64,000 nucleotides of DNA from Arthrobacter glacialis (lineage in GTDB: Bacteria; Actinomycetota; Actinomycetes; Actinomycetales; Micrococcaceae). The stretch covers positions 1 to 64,000 of the forward strand of contig NZ_PPXC01000014.1 of assembly GCF_002909445.1 (NCBI RefSeq). Direction: 5' to 3'. Of the stretch, positions 44,576 through 53,106 are shown one piece after another (positions within the stretch are counted from its first letter, which is position 1; the number at the start of each line of letters is the position of its first letter). The translations under genes were made by a program, and so were the position numbers. A model generated the notes under the pieces. That model was not told the DNA's origin. It saw nothing but the letters and a program-made list of their open reading frames with translations, and did not search any database.

Positions 44576-47122
44576 TTACATGCGGCTAAAGTCCTTGAAG
44601 ATTACGACGGCGGACCCGGCCTCGTTCGACGCGTCAAGGTCCACGGTGGCCGTCATTGACCAGTCGTGGTTGGCCTCGGGGTCAACAATGGTTTGGCGCA
44701 CCGTCCAGCTGTCGTCACTCGTGGTGATGCTCAGCAGGGCAGGTCCGCGGGCGGCCGGGCCGGACTCGATGTATTCGTGTTCGTCCCAGTACGTGTCCAA
44801 GGCGTCGGCCCAGCGATCCGAATCCCAGCCGTGCTCGGCGTCGAGCGCCCCCAAGGCCTCGAAGTCATCGTCAGCCGCGAGCTCCACCCGGCGGAACATT
44901 TCATTGCGGACCATGACCCGGAAGGCGCGCTGGTTGTCCGTGAGCTTGGGCGGGACGGGCGGGAGGGACGTTTCCTCAGCCAACGTCACGACGTCGGAGC
45001 CGTCCCCGGAGGTCATTTTTTCCCACTCGTCCAGCAGGCTGGAGTCAACCTGGCGGACCAGCTCGCCCAGCCAGGAGATGATGTCTTCAAGGTCTTCGCG
45101 CAGGGCGTCCTGGGGGACGGTTTGGCGCAGCGCCTTGTAGGCGTCGGTGAGGTAGCGCAGCACGATGCCCTCGGAGCGGGCCAGCGAGTAGTACTGGACG
45201 TATTCGCCAAAGTTCATGGCTCGCTCGTACATGTCGCGGATGATCGACTTGGGGCTCAGCTCAAAGTCACCCACCCACGGGGAGGCCTTGCGGTACAGCT
45301 CAAAGGCGCCGAACAGCAGCTCCGAGAGCGGCATGGGGTACGTGACTTCATCGAGGATGGCCATGCGTTCGTCATACTCGATGCCCTCGCTCTTCATGGC
45401 GGCAACCTTTTCGGTGCGTTCACGTTTGAGCTGGGCGGCCAGGATTTGGCGCGGCTTCTCCAAGGTGGCTTCGATGACGGAGATAACATCGAGGGCGTAG
45501 CTGGGGGATGCGGGGTCCAGCAGGTCCAGGGCGGCAAGCGCAAAGGGGGAGAGGGGCTGGTTCAGCGCAAAGTTCATTTGCAGGTGAACCGTCAGGCGCA
45601 CCGTACGGCCGTCGGCCTCCAGCTCATCCTCAGGAATCCGCTCCACCACGCCAGCGCCCAGCAGTTCGCGGTACATGCCAATGGCCTTGCGGATCAGGGC
45701 GCGCTGCTTGGACGGCGATTCGTGATTGTCGGTGAGCAGGGTTTTGGCGGCCAGGAAGGGATCCCCGGGGCGTTCCAGCAGGTTCAGCAACATGGCGTGG
45801 GTGATGGTGAAGCTCGACGTCAGCGGTTCCGGAACGGATTCCACCAGACGGGTGAACGTGGGCTCGCCCCAGCTGACAAAGCCCGCCATGGGCTTCTTCT
45901 TGACCACCTGGCGCAGCTTCTTTTGGTCGTCGCCAAACTTTGCCACGGCCTTGGTCATGGCTTTGGTGTTTTCAATGACGTGGTCCGGTGCCTGCACCAT
46001 GACGGTTCCGGCGGTGTCGTAGCCCGCGCGGCCTGCGCGGCCGGCAATCTGTTGGAACTCACGCACCTGCAAAACGCGAGTGCGGACGCCGTCGTACTTG
46101 CTCAGGGCTGTCAGGAGCACGGTGCGGATGGGCACGTTGATGCCAACGCCCAGGGTGTCGGTGCCGCAGATGACCTTGAGCAGGCCGGCCTGGGCCAGCT
46201 GCTCCACCAGGCGACGGTACTTGGGCAGCATGCCTGCGTGGTGCACGCCGATGCCATGACGGACCAGGCGGTTGAGGGTCTTGCCGAAGCCCGCGGAGAA
46301 GCGGAAGCCGGCAATGAGGTCGTTGATTTTGTCTTTTTCCTCGCGGGTGCAGACGTTGATGCTCATCAGGTTTTGGGCCCTGTCGATGGCCTCGGCCTGG
46401 CTGAAGTGCACCACGTAGACGGGGACCTGCTTGGTGGCGAGCAACTCCTCCAGGGTTTCGTGCACACCGGTTTGCACGTAGTAGTAGTGCAGCGGGATGG
46501 GGCGCTCAGTGGAGGAAACGGTGGTGGTGTCGCGGTTGGTCAGCTCGGTCAATTCGCGCTCAAAGCGGCTGACATCACCCAGGGTGGCGCTCATGAGCAG
46601 GAACTGGGACTGGGGCAGCTCCAGGAGTGGCAGCTGCCAGGCCCAGCCGCGCTGCGGGTCGGAGTAGTAGTGGAACTCGTCCATGATGACCACGCCGACG
46701 TCGGCATTCTCACCTTCGCGCAGGGCAATGTTGGCCAGGATTTCAGCGGTGCAGCAAATGATGGGCGCGTCCTGATTGACCGAGGAATCGCCGGTGATCA
46801 TGCCAACGTTCTCGGCCCCAAATATCTCGCACAGGGCGAAGAATTTCTCGGACACCAGGGCCTTGATGGGGGCCGTGTAGTAGCTGGCTGCACCCCTGGC
46901 CATGGCGTTGAAGTGCGCCGCAATGGCCACCATCGACTTGCCGGAGCCCGTGGGTGTGGACAGGATGACGTTGTTGCCGCTGACCAGCTCCAGCGCCGCC
47001 TCTTCCTGGGCGGGGTACAGCTCGATGCCCTTGTCCATGGTCCATTCCAAAAACGCGTCGAGAACGTCGTCATCGGAGGAGGTTTGCGGGTTCAGGGTGG
47101 CAAGCTGTTCAAGAAGATTCAT
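44576..47122 (-). CDS. Ski2-like DEAD/DEAH-box helicase with DUF3516 domain
   Basis: Helicase of 848 aa. Motif I STPTGSGKSM (about 54-63), Ia APIKALVSEK, DEFHYY (a Ski2-type DEVH variant), SATLGD, and motif VI QIAGRAGRAGYD. The C-terminal 300 residues (LTDAYKALRQTVPQDALREDLEDIISWLGELVRQVD and following) fit DUF3516, an actinobacterial extension of unknown function. RNA unwinding or surveillance is plausible. It ends 21 nt before the GNAT gene. A long open frame on the opposite strand covers most of it but has a shadow-like composition and is not listed. Confidence 0.88.
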   Translation of the reverse strand: MNLLEQLATLNPQTSSDDDVLDAFLEWTMDKGIELYPAQEEAALELVSGNNVILSTPTGSGKSMVAIAAHFNAMARGAASYYTAPIKALVSEKFFALCEIFGAENVGMITGDSSVNQDAPIICCTAEILANIALREGENADVGVVIMDEFHYYSDPQRGWAWQLPLLELPQSQFLLMSATLGDVSRFERELTELTNRDTTTVSSTERPIPLHYYYVQTGVHETLEELLATKQVPVYVVHFSQAEAIDRAQNLMSINVCTREEKDKINDLIAGFRFSAGFGKTLNRLVRHGIGVHHAGMLPKYRRLVEQLAQAGLLKVICGTDTLGVGINVPIRTVLLTALSKYDGVRTRVLQVREFQQIAGRAGRAGYDTAGTVMVQAPDHVIENTKAMTKAVAKFGDDQKKLRQVVKKKPMAGFVSWGEPTFTRLVESVPEPLTSSFTITHAMLLNLLERPGDPFLAAKTLLTDNHESPSKQRALIRKAIGMYRELLGAGVVERIPEDELEADGRTVRLTVHLQMNFALNQPLSPFALAALDLLDPASPSYALDVISVIEATLEKPRQILAAQLKRERTEKVAAMKSEGIEYDERMAILDEVTYPMPLSELLFGAFELYRKASPWVGDFELSPKSIIRDMYERAMNFGEYVQYYSLARSEGIVLRYLTDAYKALRQTVPQDALREDLEDIISWLGELVRQVDSSLLDEWEKMTSGDGSDVVTLAEETSLPPVPPKLTDNQRAFRVMVRNEMFRRVELAADDDFEALGALDAEHGWDSDRWADALDTYWDEHEYIESGPAARGPALLSITTSDDSWTVRQTIVDPEANHDWSMTATVDLDASNEAGSAVVIFKDFSRM

Positions 47123-47154
47123 GGTGTTCCCAGCTTATGCGCTCAAGGCTGTGG

Positions 47155-47160
47155 CAGGAT
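47155..47160 (+). promoter_or_regulatory. Possible -10 element before tam
   Basis: CAGGAT is 6 nt before the ATG at 47167. The same AGGA could instead serve as a Shine-Dalgarno sequence, so the assignment is weak. Confidence 0.3.
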
Positions 47161-47166
47161 AACGCC

Positions 47167-47997
47167 ATGGGTGATCAAACGTTTTTATGGGAACCGGCCA
47201 AGTACGTGGAATTTGGCGATTTTCGCGACCGCCCGTTCTTTGACCTGACGGCGCGCATAAGCGCCGCGGCGCCTGCCAGGGTGGTTGATCTGGGGTGCGG
47301 GCCGGGCAATCTCACCGCCACGCTGGCCCAACGCTGGCCGTCCGCTTGCGTTGCGGGGATCGACAGTTCAGTCGACATGATCGCCGTCGCGCTTAAACAG
47401 GTGGAAATGTTCGACGCCGACACCCAGCCAGGTGTCCAGCCTCACCCGGGTGCGCGGCTGAGCTTCGCCGTAGGGGACATTGCCGGCTGGGCACCCACCA
47501 GCGAGACCGACGTGATTGTTTCCAATGCCGCCCTGCAATGGGTGCCCGGGCATCAAGAACTGATGGCTGGCTGGTTGGCGGCCCTTCGCCCGGGCGGGTG
47601 GCTGGGCGTCCAGGTGCCGGGGAACTTTGGGGCGCCGTCGCACACCATCATGCGTGAATTGGCCGCAAGCACGCGTTGGCGGGACCAGCTGGACGGTGTA
47701 CTGCGGCATGGGGATGCGGTGGGGGAGCCGGCGGAGTATCAGGAGCTGTTCCTGCGCGGTGGAGCCCGGGTCGATGTGTGGGAAACCACGTACAGCCAGC
47801 TCCTGCAGGGGGAGAACCCCGTGCTGGAGTGGGTTCGCGGGACGGGGTTGCGCCCCGTTCTGGCTGCCCTGGGTCCCGTGGATAGAGTTGAGTTCGAGCA
47901 GCAATATGCAGCATTGCTGCGGCAGGCGTATCCGGCAACGGAGTTTGGTACCAACTTTGAGTTCCGGCGCATCTTTATGGTGGGAGAAAAGCAATGA
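47167..47997 (+). CDS. tam: Trans-aconitate 2-methyltransferase
   Basis: SAM-dependent methyltransferase of 276 aa with the Tam pattern: motif I VVDLGCGPGNLTATLAQRWP, IDSSVDMI, VGDIAGW, SNAALQWVPGHQELM and PGGWLGVQVPGN, then EYQELFLRGGARVDVWETTY. It methylates trans-aconitate, an inhibitor formed from cis-aconitate. The ATG at 47167 is preferred to one 30 nt upstream. It overlaps the PIG-L gene by 4 nt. Confidence 0.87.
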   Translation: MGDQTFLWEPAKYVEFGDFRDRPFFDLTARISAAAPARVVDLGCGPGNLTATLAQRWPSACVAGIDSSVDMIAVALKQVEMFDADTQPGVQPHPGARLSFAVGDIAGWAPTSETDVIVSNAALQWVPGHQELMAGWLAALRPGGWLGVQVPGNFGAPSHTIMRELAASTRWRDQLDGVLRHGDAVGEPAEYQELFLRGGARVDVWETTYSQLLQGENPVLEWVRGTGLRPVLAALGPVDRVEFEQQYAALLRQAYPATEFGTNFEFRRIFMVGEKQ

Positions 47998-48692
47998 GTG
48001 ATTTGCAGGCATTTCCGCAAGACTGGCAGCGCGCCCTGGTCATAGTTGCCCACCCCGACGACCCCGAATATGGCATGGCTGCGGCAGTGGCCCAGTGGGT
48101 TGAAGACGGGAAGGAAGTCCACTATTTACTGGCTTCTCACGGGGAGGCTGGCATTGCCACGATGACTCCCGAGCTGAGCGGGCCGTTGCGGGCCGTGGAA
48201 CAACTCAACGCGTGCGGGCAGGTGGGCGTTGAAAATTTGACTATCCTGGACCACCCGGATGGGCGAATCGAGGAAGGTGTGGCCCTGCGCCGTGACTTTG
48301 CCCGGCACATGCGCCTGGTGAAACCGGATGTTGTGCTGACGCTCAACCACTGTGATCATTGGGGTCCGGGCCGGTGGAACAGCGCCGACCACAGGGCTGT
48401 TGGACGCAGCGTACTGGACGCGGTTTCCGATGCCGACAATGACTGGATCTTCCCCGAACTCCTCGATGAGGGTTTGGGCCGCCACAAGGTTCGCTGGGTG
48501 GGCATCAGCTCACCTCAGCCAACACATTTTGTGAAGGTCAGCCCGGAGAATATCGAGAAGGCAGTTGCCTCGCTGGCGGAACACAAGGAGTATCTGCGCG
48601 CCTTGAGCCCCGAACCCGTTGAGACGCAGGCCCGGCGGCAGATCGAGATGGTGACCGCCGGCGGAGTAGTGGCCTTTGAACTATATAGCTGA
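47994..48692 (+). CDS. PIG-L family deacetylase
   Basis: Protein of 232 aa with the zinc motif AHPDDPEYGMAAAVAQW (His-x-Asp-Asp) and a later LNHCDHWGPGRWNSADHRAVGRS carrying the remaining His. PIG-L enzymes deacetylate N-acetylglucosaminyl compounds; MshB and Mca of mycothiol metabolism are relatives, but this one is shorter and not clearly either. Its ATG overlaps the tam stop (ATGA), so the pair is co-translated. A palindromic repeat follows. Confidence 0.85.
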   Translation: MSDLQAFPQDWQRALVIVAHPDDPEYGMAAAVAQWVEDGKEVHYLLASHGEAGIATMTPELSGPLRAVEQLNACGQVGVENLTILDHPDGRIEEGVALRRDFARHMRLVKPDVVLTLNHCDHWGPGRWNSADHRAVGRSVLDAVSDADNDWIFPELLDEGLGRHKVRWVGISSPQPTHFVKVSPENIEKAVASLAEHKEYLRALSPEPVETQARRQIEMVTAGGVVAFELYS

Positions 48693-48712
48693 GCAAGGCG
48701 CGGCCTGACCCG

Positions 48713-48776
48713 CCGGTCAGTGTGCAGATGATGCCCCCTAAATCGATTTAGAGGGCATTATCTGCACACTCACCGG
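48713..48776 (+). repeat. 64-bp dispersed palindromic element, copy 2
   Basis: The element is symmetric about 48744/48745 (centre AAATCGATTT); 32 base pairs form, with two mismatches and one G-U. Ends are CCGGTCAG and CTCACCGG. It matches the reverse complement of 26695-26757. It lies between the PIG-L gene and the ABC exporter operon. Confidence 0.9.
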
Positions 48777-48886
48777 ACAGCAACGCCACGGGAAACCCAC
48801 AGGAAGTTCACACTGACAAGACGCCTGCCCAGGAGTAAGTTGTTACCAGTTCGAACCAAATTTTGATGCGCACCTAGGAGTTTGAC

Positions 48887-50659
48887 GTGCTGTTTCGCTT
48901 GATAGCCCGCAATGTGGCACCGCACAGGGCGCAGTTGATCATGATTGTGGTGCTGCAGTTCCTCTCCACGCTGGCCACGCTGTACCTGCCCACGCTCAAT
49001 GCCGACATCATCGACGACGGCGTGGTCAAGGGCAACATCGCCCTGATCATGAACCTGGGCGGCTGGATGCTTGCCATCACGGCGGGCCAGGTGGTGTGCG
49101 CCATCGCGGCCACCTATCTCAGCGCCAAGCTGGCCATGGGCGTGGGGCGGCAAATCCGGCGCGACCTCTTCGATAAGGTGGAGACGTTTTCCTCCCAGGA
49201 GGTGGGCATCATTGGCGCGCCGTCGCTGATCACGCGCACCACCAACGACGTCCAACAGGTGCAGATGCTGACCCTGATGTCGTTCACCATGATGGTCATG
49301 GCACCCATCATGTGCATTGGCGGGATCGTGCTGGCCATGGACCAGGACGTCCCCCTGTCCGGGCTGCTGCTGGTGATCCTGCCCGTGCTGATCGTGGCCA
49401 TTGGCCTGATTGTGCGCGTTTTGGTCCCCACCTTCCGCAAGGTTCAGAAGCAGCTTGACGACATCAACGGCGTGCTGCGCGAACAAATCACCGGCATCAG
49501 CGTGATCCGCGCCTTTGGTCGCCGCGACTATGAGGCTGACCGGTTCGCCACGGCCAACGGCGCCCTGACCTCCTCCCAGCTGCGGGCCGGGCGGCTGCTC
49601 TCGCTCATGTTCCCCACCATCTTCTTTGTGGTGAATGTGACAAGTGTTGGCGTGCTGTGGTTTGGCGGGCAGCGCATCGACGCCGGAGACATGCAGATTG
49701 GCGCGTTGACGGCGTTCCTGAGCTACATCATGCAAATCCTGATGTCGGTCATGATGGCCATGTTCATGTTCATGATGATTCCGCGCGCAGCTGTTAGCGC
49801 CGAACGCATCATGGAGGTCCTGGACACCGAAGCCAGCGTGGTGGATGCTCCCGACGCTGTTTCCGTCAAGCAGCTCGACGGCGTACTGCAGGTCACCGAC
49901 GCCGCCTTCAGTTATCCCGGTGCCCAGGCTCCTGTCCTGTCGGGGGTGAGTTTTACGGCCACTCCGGGTACCACGACGGCGATCATCGGCTCCACGGGCA
50001 GTGGCAAGTCAACGCTGTTGAACCTCATACCCCGGCTGCTGGACAGCACCGCAGGCTCGATCGAGCTGGGCGGCCACAACGTCAAGGGTGTGACGCTGGC
50101 TGCGCTGCGCGGCTCCATCGGCCTGGTGCCGCAGAAGGCCTACCTGTTCACCGGCACCGTGGCCAGCAACATCCGCATGGGAAACCCACAGGCATCGGAC
50201 GATCAAGTCTGGGAGGCACTGGAAACGGCCCAGGCTGCCGACTTTGTCAGGGGCATGCCCCACGGGCTGGAGTCTCCCATTGAGCAAGGTGGATCCAATG
50301 TGTCCGGCGGCCAGCGGCAACGGCTGTGCATTGCCCGCGCCATTGCAGCACAGCCGTCGCTCTATCTTTTTGACGACAGCTTCTCCGCACTGGACTACGC
50401 CACGGACGCGAAATTGCGGGCGGCCTTGAGGCCTGTCACCCGCGACGCGGCAGTGTTGGTGGTGGCTCAACGCGTCGGCACCATCAAGGACGCCGACAAT
50501 ATTCTGGTGCTTGATGAAGGGGCGTTGGTGGGCCAGGGAACCCATGAGCAGTTACTTGAGAGCTGCCCCACCTACCAAGAAATCGTGACATCCCAGATGA
50601 GCGCCGATGACCAGCTTTCAGACAACGAGCTGTCAGACAACAAGGGAGGTGCGGAATGA
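48887..50659 (+). CDS. ABC exporter half-transporter with degenerate catalytic site
   Basis: Fused permease-ATPase of 590 aa: six membrane helices in residues about 10-310, then an ATPase domain with Walker A GSTGSGKST, signature VSGGQRQR and Walker B LYLFDDSFSALD. The catalytic Glu after Walker B is replaced by Asp, the hallmark of the degenerate site in heterodimeric type IV exporters. GTG start with TAGGAG 6 nt upstream. It overlaps the next half-transporter by 4 nt, forming a heterodimer. Lipid or drug export is likely; the substrate is unknown. Confidence 0.92.
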   Translation: MLFRLIARNVAPHRAQLIMIVVLQFLSTLATLYLPTLNADIIDDGVVKGNIALIMNLGGWMLAITAGQVVCAIAATYLSAKLAMGVGRQIRRDLFDKVETFSSQEVGIIGAPSLITRTTNDVQQVQMLTLMSFTMMVMAPIMCIGGIVLAMDQDVPLSGLLLVILPVLIVAIGLIVRVLVPTFRKVQKQLDDINGVLREQITGISVIRAFGRRDYEADRFATANGALTSSQLRAGRLLSLMFPTIFFVVNVTSVGVLWFGGQRIDAGDMQIGALTAFLSYIMQILMSVMMAMFMFMMIPRAAVSAERIMEVLDTEASVVDAPDAVSVKQLDGVLQVTDAAFSYPGAQAPVLSGVSFTATPGTTTAIIGSTGSGKSTLLNLIPRLLDSTAGSIELGGHNVKGVTLAALRGSIGLVPQKAYLFTGTVASNIRMGNPQASDDQVWEALETAQAADFVRGMPHGLESPIEQGGSNVSGGQRQRLCIARAIAAQPSLYLFDDSFSALDYATDAKLRAALRPVTRDAAVLVVAQRVGTIKDADNILVLDEGALVGQGTHEQLLESCPTYQEIVTSQMSADDQLSDNELSDNKGGAE

Positions 50660-52593
50660 CCATGATGCGAGGGGCCCGCGCTGGCGGCCCGCCACAAAAA
50701 GCCATCGCCTTTGGCCCCAGCCTCAAACGAATCCTCGCCTTGATGGCGGCCGACAGAATCCGGATAGCAGCGGTGGTTGCCATGGCTGCCATCTCCGTGG
50801 GCTTGTCGGTGTTAGCCCCGAAGGTTTTGGGCCACGCAACAGACATTATTTTCGACGGCGTCGTAGGCCAGATGCTGGACACATTCCCGGCCGGAACCAC
50901 CAAGGAACAGGCGGTGGCGGCGCTGCGTGCCAGCGGCCAGGGCCAACTTGCTGACATGCTCAACGCCATGAACGTGGTGCCAGGGCAGGGCCTGGATCTG
51001 CAGGCTCTGGGCGGCGTCTTGGTGATTGTTTTGGGTCTGTATGTGGTGGCGTTCTTCTTCAACTGGTCCCAGGGCTACATCACCACGGGCATTGTGCAGC
51101 GTTCCATGTACCGGCTCAGGACAGAGATTGAAGCCAAGCTGGACAAGCTGCCCATGTCACACTTCCAGCAGGAATCCCGCGGGGACGTGCTCTCCCGTGT
51201 CACCAATGACATTGACAATTTCTCCCAGACGCTGAACCAGACGCTGACTCAAATCCTCATCGCCGTCCTCACAGTGTGCGGCGTGCTGGGCATGATGTTC
51301 TCCATCTCGCCCATGCTTGCCGGTATCTCCCTGCTCACGGTGCCGGTCGTTGCCGTCATCACCGTGATGATTGCCAAACGCTCCCAAGTGCAGTTTGCGG
51401 CGCAATGGAAGAGCACGGGCGAGCTGAACGGCCATGTGGAGGAAATGTTCACCGGCCATGAGATTGTCAAGGCCTTTGGCCAGCAGCAGGCAGCCATTGA
51501 GAAGTTCCGGGTCTCCAATGACAGCCTTTACGAATCCAGCGCCAAGGCCCAGTTTATTTCCGGCATCATCATGCCCAGCACCAACTTCATCTCCAACCTG
51601 AACTATGTGGTGGTGGCGGTGCTCGGCGGCATTCAGGTGGCCCAGGGTGCCCTGACTATCGGCAGTGTCCAGGCGTTTATTCAGTACTCCCGCCAGTTCA
51701 GCCAGCCCATGGCCCAGCTGGGCAGCATGATCAACCTGCTGCAATCCGGGGTGGCCTCGGCAGAGCGTGTCTTTGAGCTGCTGGATGCCGAGGAGCAAAC
51801 CCCGGACCACACCCCGCCGGCGGTGTTGGCCGAACCTAAGGGGCGGGTGGTCTTTGACCACGTCAACTTCGGCTACAAGCCGGGGGAGCCGCTCATCAAG
51901 GACCTGTCCCTGGTGGCCGAACCTGGCCAGACGGTTGCCATTGTGGGGCCCACCGGCGCTGGCAAGACCACCCTGGTCAATCTGCTCATGCGGTTCTACG
52001 AGATCGATTCGGGCACCATCACCATTGACGGCGTCAACACGGCCCGCCTGACCCGTGATGACCTGCGCAGCCAATTGGGCATGGTGCTCCAGGATGCCTG
52101 GCTGTTTGGTGGGACCATCAAGGACAACTTGAGGTACGGCAAGCTGGACGCCACCGAGGAGGAGATCATTGAGGCCGCGGTGGCCACGCATGTGGACCAC
52201 TTTGTGATGTCGCTCCCCGACGGCTATGAAACAGTCCTCAGCGACGACGGCGGCGGGCTGAGTCAGGGGCAACGCCAGCTCATGACGATTGCCCGCGCGT
52301 GGGTTGCCAACCCCGGCATTCTGATCCTGGACGAGGCCACCAGTTCCGTGGACACCCGCACCGAAGTCATGATTCGCACGGCCATGAACAAACTCCGCCA
52401 CAACAGGACCAGTTTTGTCATTGCGCACAGACTCTCCACGATTCGTGACGCAGATTTGATACTGGTGATGAATAACGGTGAGATCATTGAACAGGGCAAC
52501 CATCACGTGCTCCTTGAACGCAAGGGTTTCTACTTCGAGCTATACATGAGCCAGTTTGGAGATCCGCTGGTGGAAGAGGTGAGTCAGTTATGA
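50656..52593 (+). CDS. ABC exporter half-transporter with consensus catalytic site
   Basis: Permease-ATPase of 645 aa with a longer N-terminus and about 35 extra residues between the first two membrane helices (HATDIIFDGVVGQMLDTFPAG and following). ATPase motifs: Walker A GPTGAGKTT, signature LSQGQRQ, Walker B LILDEATSSVD with the catalytic Glu. It therefore supplies the active site of the heterodimer with the preceding gene (ATGA overlap). The GntR gene overlaps its stop in the same way. Confidence 0.92.
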   Translation: MTMMRGARAGGPPQKAIAFGPSLKRILALMAADRIRIAAVVAMAAISVGLSVLAPKVLGHATDIIFDGVVGQMLDTFPAGTTKEQAVAALRASGQGQLADMLNAMNVVPGQGLDLQALGGVLVIVLGLYVVAFFFNWSQGYITTGIVQRSMYRLRTEIEAKLDKLPMSHFQQESRGDVLSRVTNDIDNFSQTLNQTLTQILIAVLTVCGVLGMMFSISPMLAGISLLTVPVVAVITVMIAKRSQVQFAAQWKSTGELNGHVEEMFTGHEIVKAFGQQQAAIEKFRVSNDSLYESSAKAQFISGIIMPSTNFISNLNYVVVAVLGGIQVAQGALTIGSVQAFIQYSRQFSQPMAQLGSMINLLQSGVASAERVFELLDAEEQTPDHTPPAVLAEPKGRVVFDHVNFGYKPGEPLIKDLSLVAEPGQTVAIVGPTGAGKTTLVNLLMRFYEIDSGTITIDGVNTARLTRDDLRSQLGMVLQDAWLFGGTIKDNLRYGKLDATEEEIIEAAVATHVDHFVMSLPDGYETVLSDDGGGLSQGQRQLMTIARAWVANPGILILDEATSSVDTRTEVMIRTAMNKLRHNRTSFVIAHRLSTIRDADLILVMNNGEIIEQGNHHVLLERKGFYFELYMSQFGDPLVEEVSQL

Positions 52594-52982
52594 ACACCAT
52601 GGATATTTTAATGCGCCGCTGGCATCTGGACTCGGAGTCCACAGTGCCGCCCTATGAGCAGATCCGCTTGCGGATCCTGGACCTGGCAGCCTCGGGTGAG
52701 CTGGCCGTGGGCAGCAAACTTCCGTCGGTGCGTGCACTCGCGGCGGATTTGAGCGTGGCAGCCAACACGGTGGCCAGGGCGTACAGGGAACTGGAGCAGG
52801 CAGGCATTGTGGTGACGGCTGGACGCAGCGGCACCGCCGTGGCATCCGGCGGCGACGCCATTTCGGCCCAAGTTGCAGCGGCGGCTGATGCCTTTGCCGC
52901 CGTCGTGCGTGATTTGGGTGTGCCCCATAGCCAGGCGCTGCGCATTGTGGGCGCCGCCCTGGATCGCGCCGTCAGCGGCTGA
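52590..52982 (+). CDS. Short GntR-family regulator (YtrA type)
   Basis: Protein of 130 aa: winged helix with PYEQIRLRILDLAASGELAVGSKLPSVRALAADLSVAANTVARAYRELEQAGIV (recognition helix about 50-70), then only about 55 residues, too few for an effector domain, which places it in the YtrA subgroup. Such regulators usually repress the ABC-exporter operon that encodes them and respond to cell-wall-active or membrane stress. The ATG overlaps the upstream exporter stop (ATGA). No clear operator could be identified upstream of 48887. Confidence 0.88.
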   Translation: MNTMDILMRRWHLDSESTVPPYEQIRLRILDLAASGELAVGSKLPSVRALAADLSVAANTVARAYRELEQAGIVVTAGRSGTAVASGGDAISAQVAAAADAFAAVVRDLGVPHSQALRIVGAALDRAVSG

Positions 52983-53005
52983 CGTGCGGCAACAACGGCG
53001 CGCGT

Positions 53006-53021
53006 TCGAACGAACTTTCGA
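53006..53021. promoter_or_regulatory. LexA-type SOS box upstream of uvrA
   Basis: TCGAACGAACTTTCGA differs at one position from the actinobacterial SOS box TCGAAC-N4-GTTCGA (T for G in the right half). It lies immediately before the -10 box at 53023, where a bound LexA would block polymerase. Confidence 0.75.
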
Positions 53022-53022
53022 T

Positions 53023-53028
53023 TATACT
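53023..53028 (+). promoter_or_regulatory. uvrA -10 element
   Basis: TATACT lies 2 nt after the LexA-type box; the predicted leader to the ATG at 53107 is about 72 nt. The -35 region is weak. Confidence 0.65.
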
Positions 53029-53106
53029 TAGCAGTGAATGCGCGCGAGCCCGGCCGAGTTCTGGCCGTGCCGCGCCCACACAGTGGACAGCAATGTGAAG
53101 GAAACA

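Noticed and set aside
44666-47248. An 860-codon open frame antisense to the DUF3516 helicase
   Set aside because: It lies opposite a gene with clear helicase motifs, is rich in His, Gly, Val and Gln as expected for the complement of GC-rich codons, and shows no recognisable domain.
51157-52506. 449-codon open frame antisense to the second ABC half-transporter
   Set aside because: Shadow of a gene with all ABC motifs; no start signal or domain.
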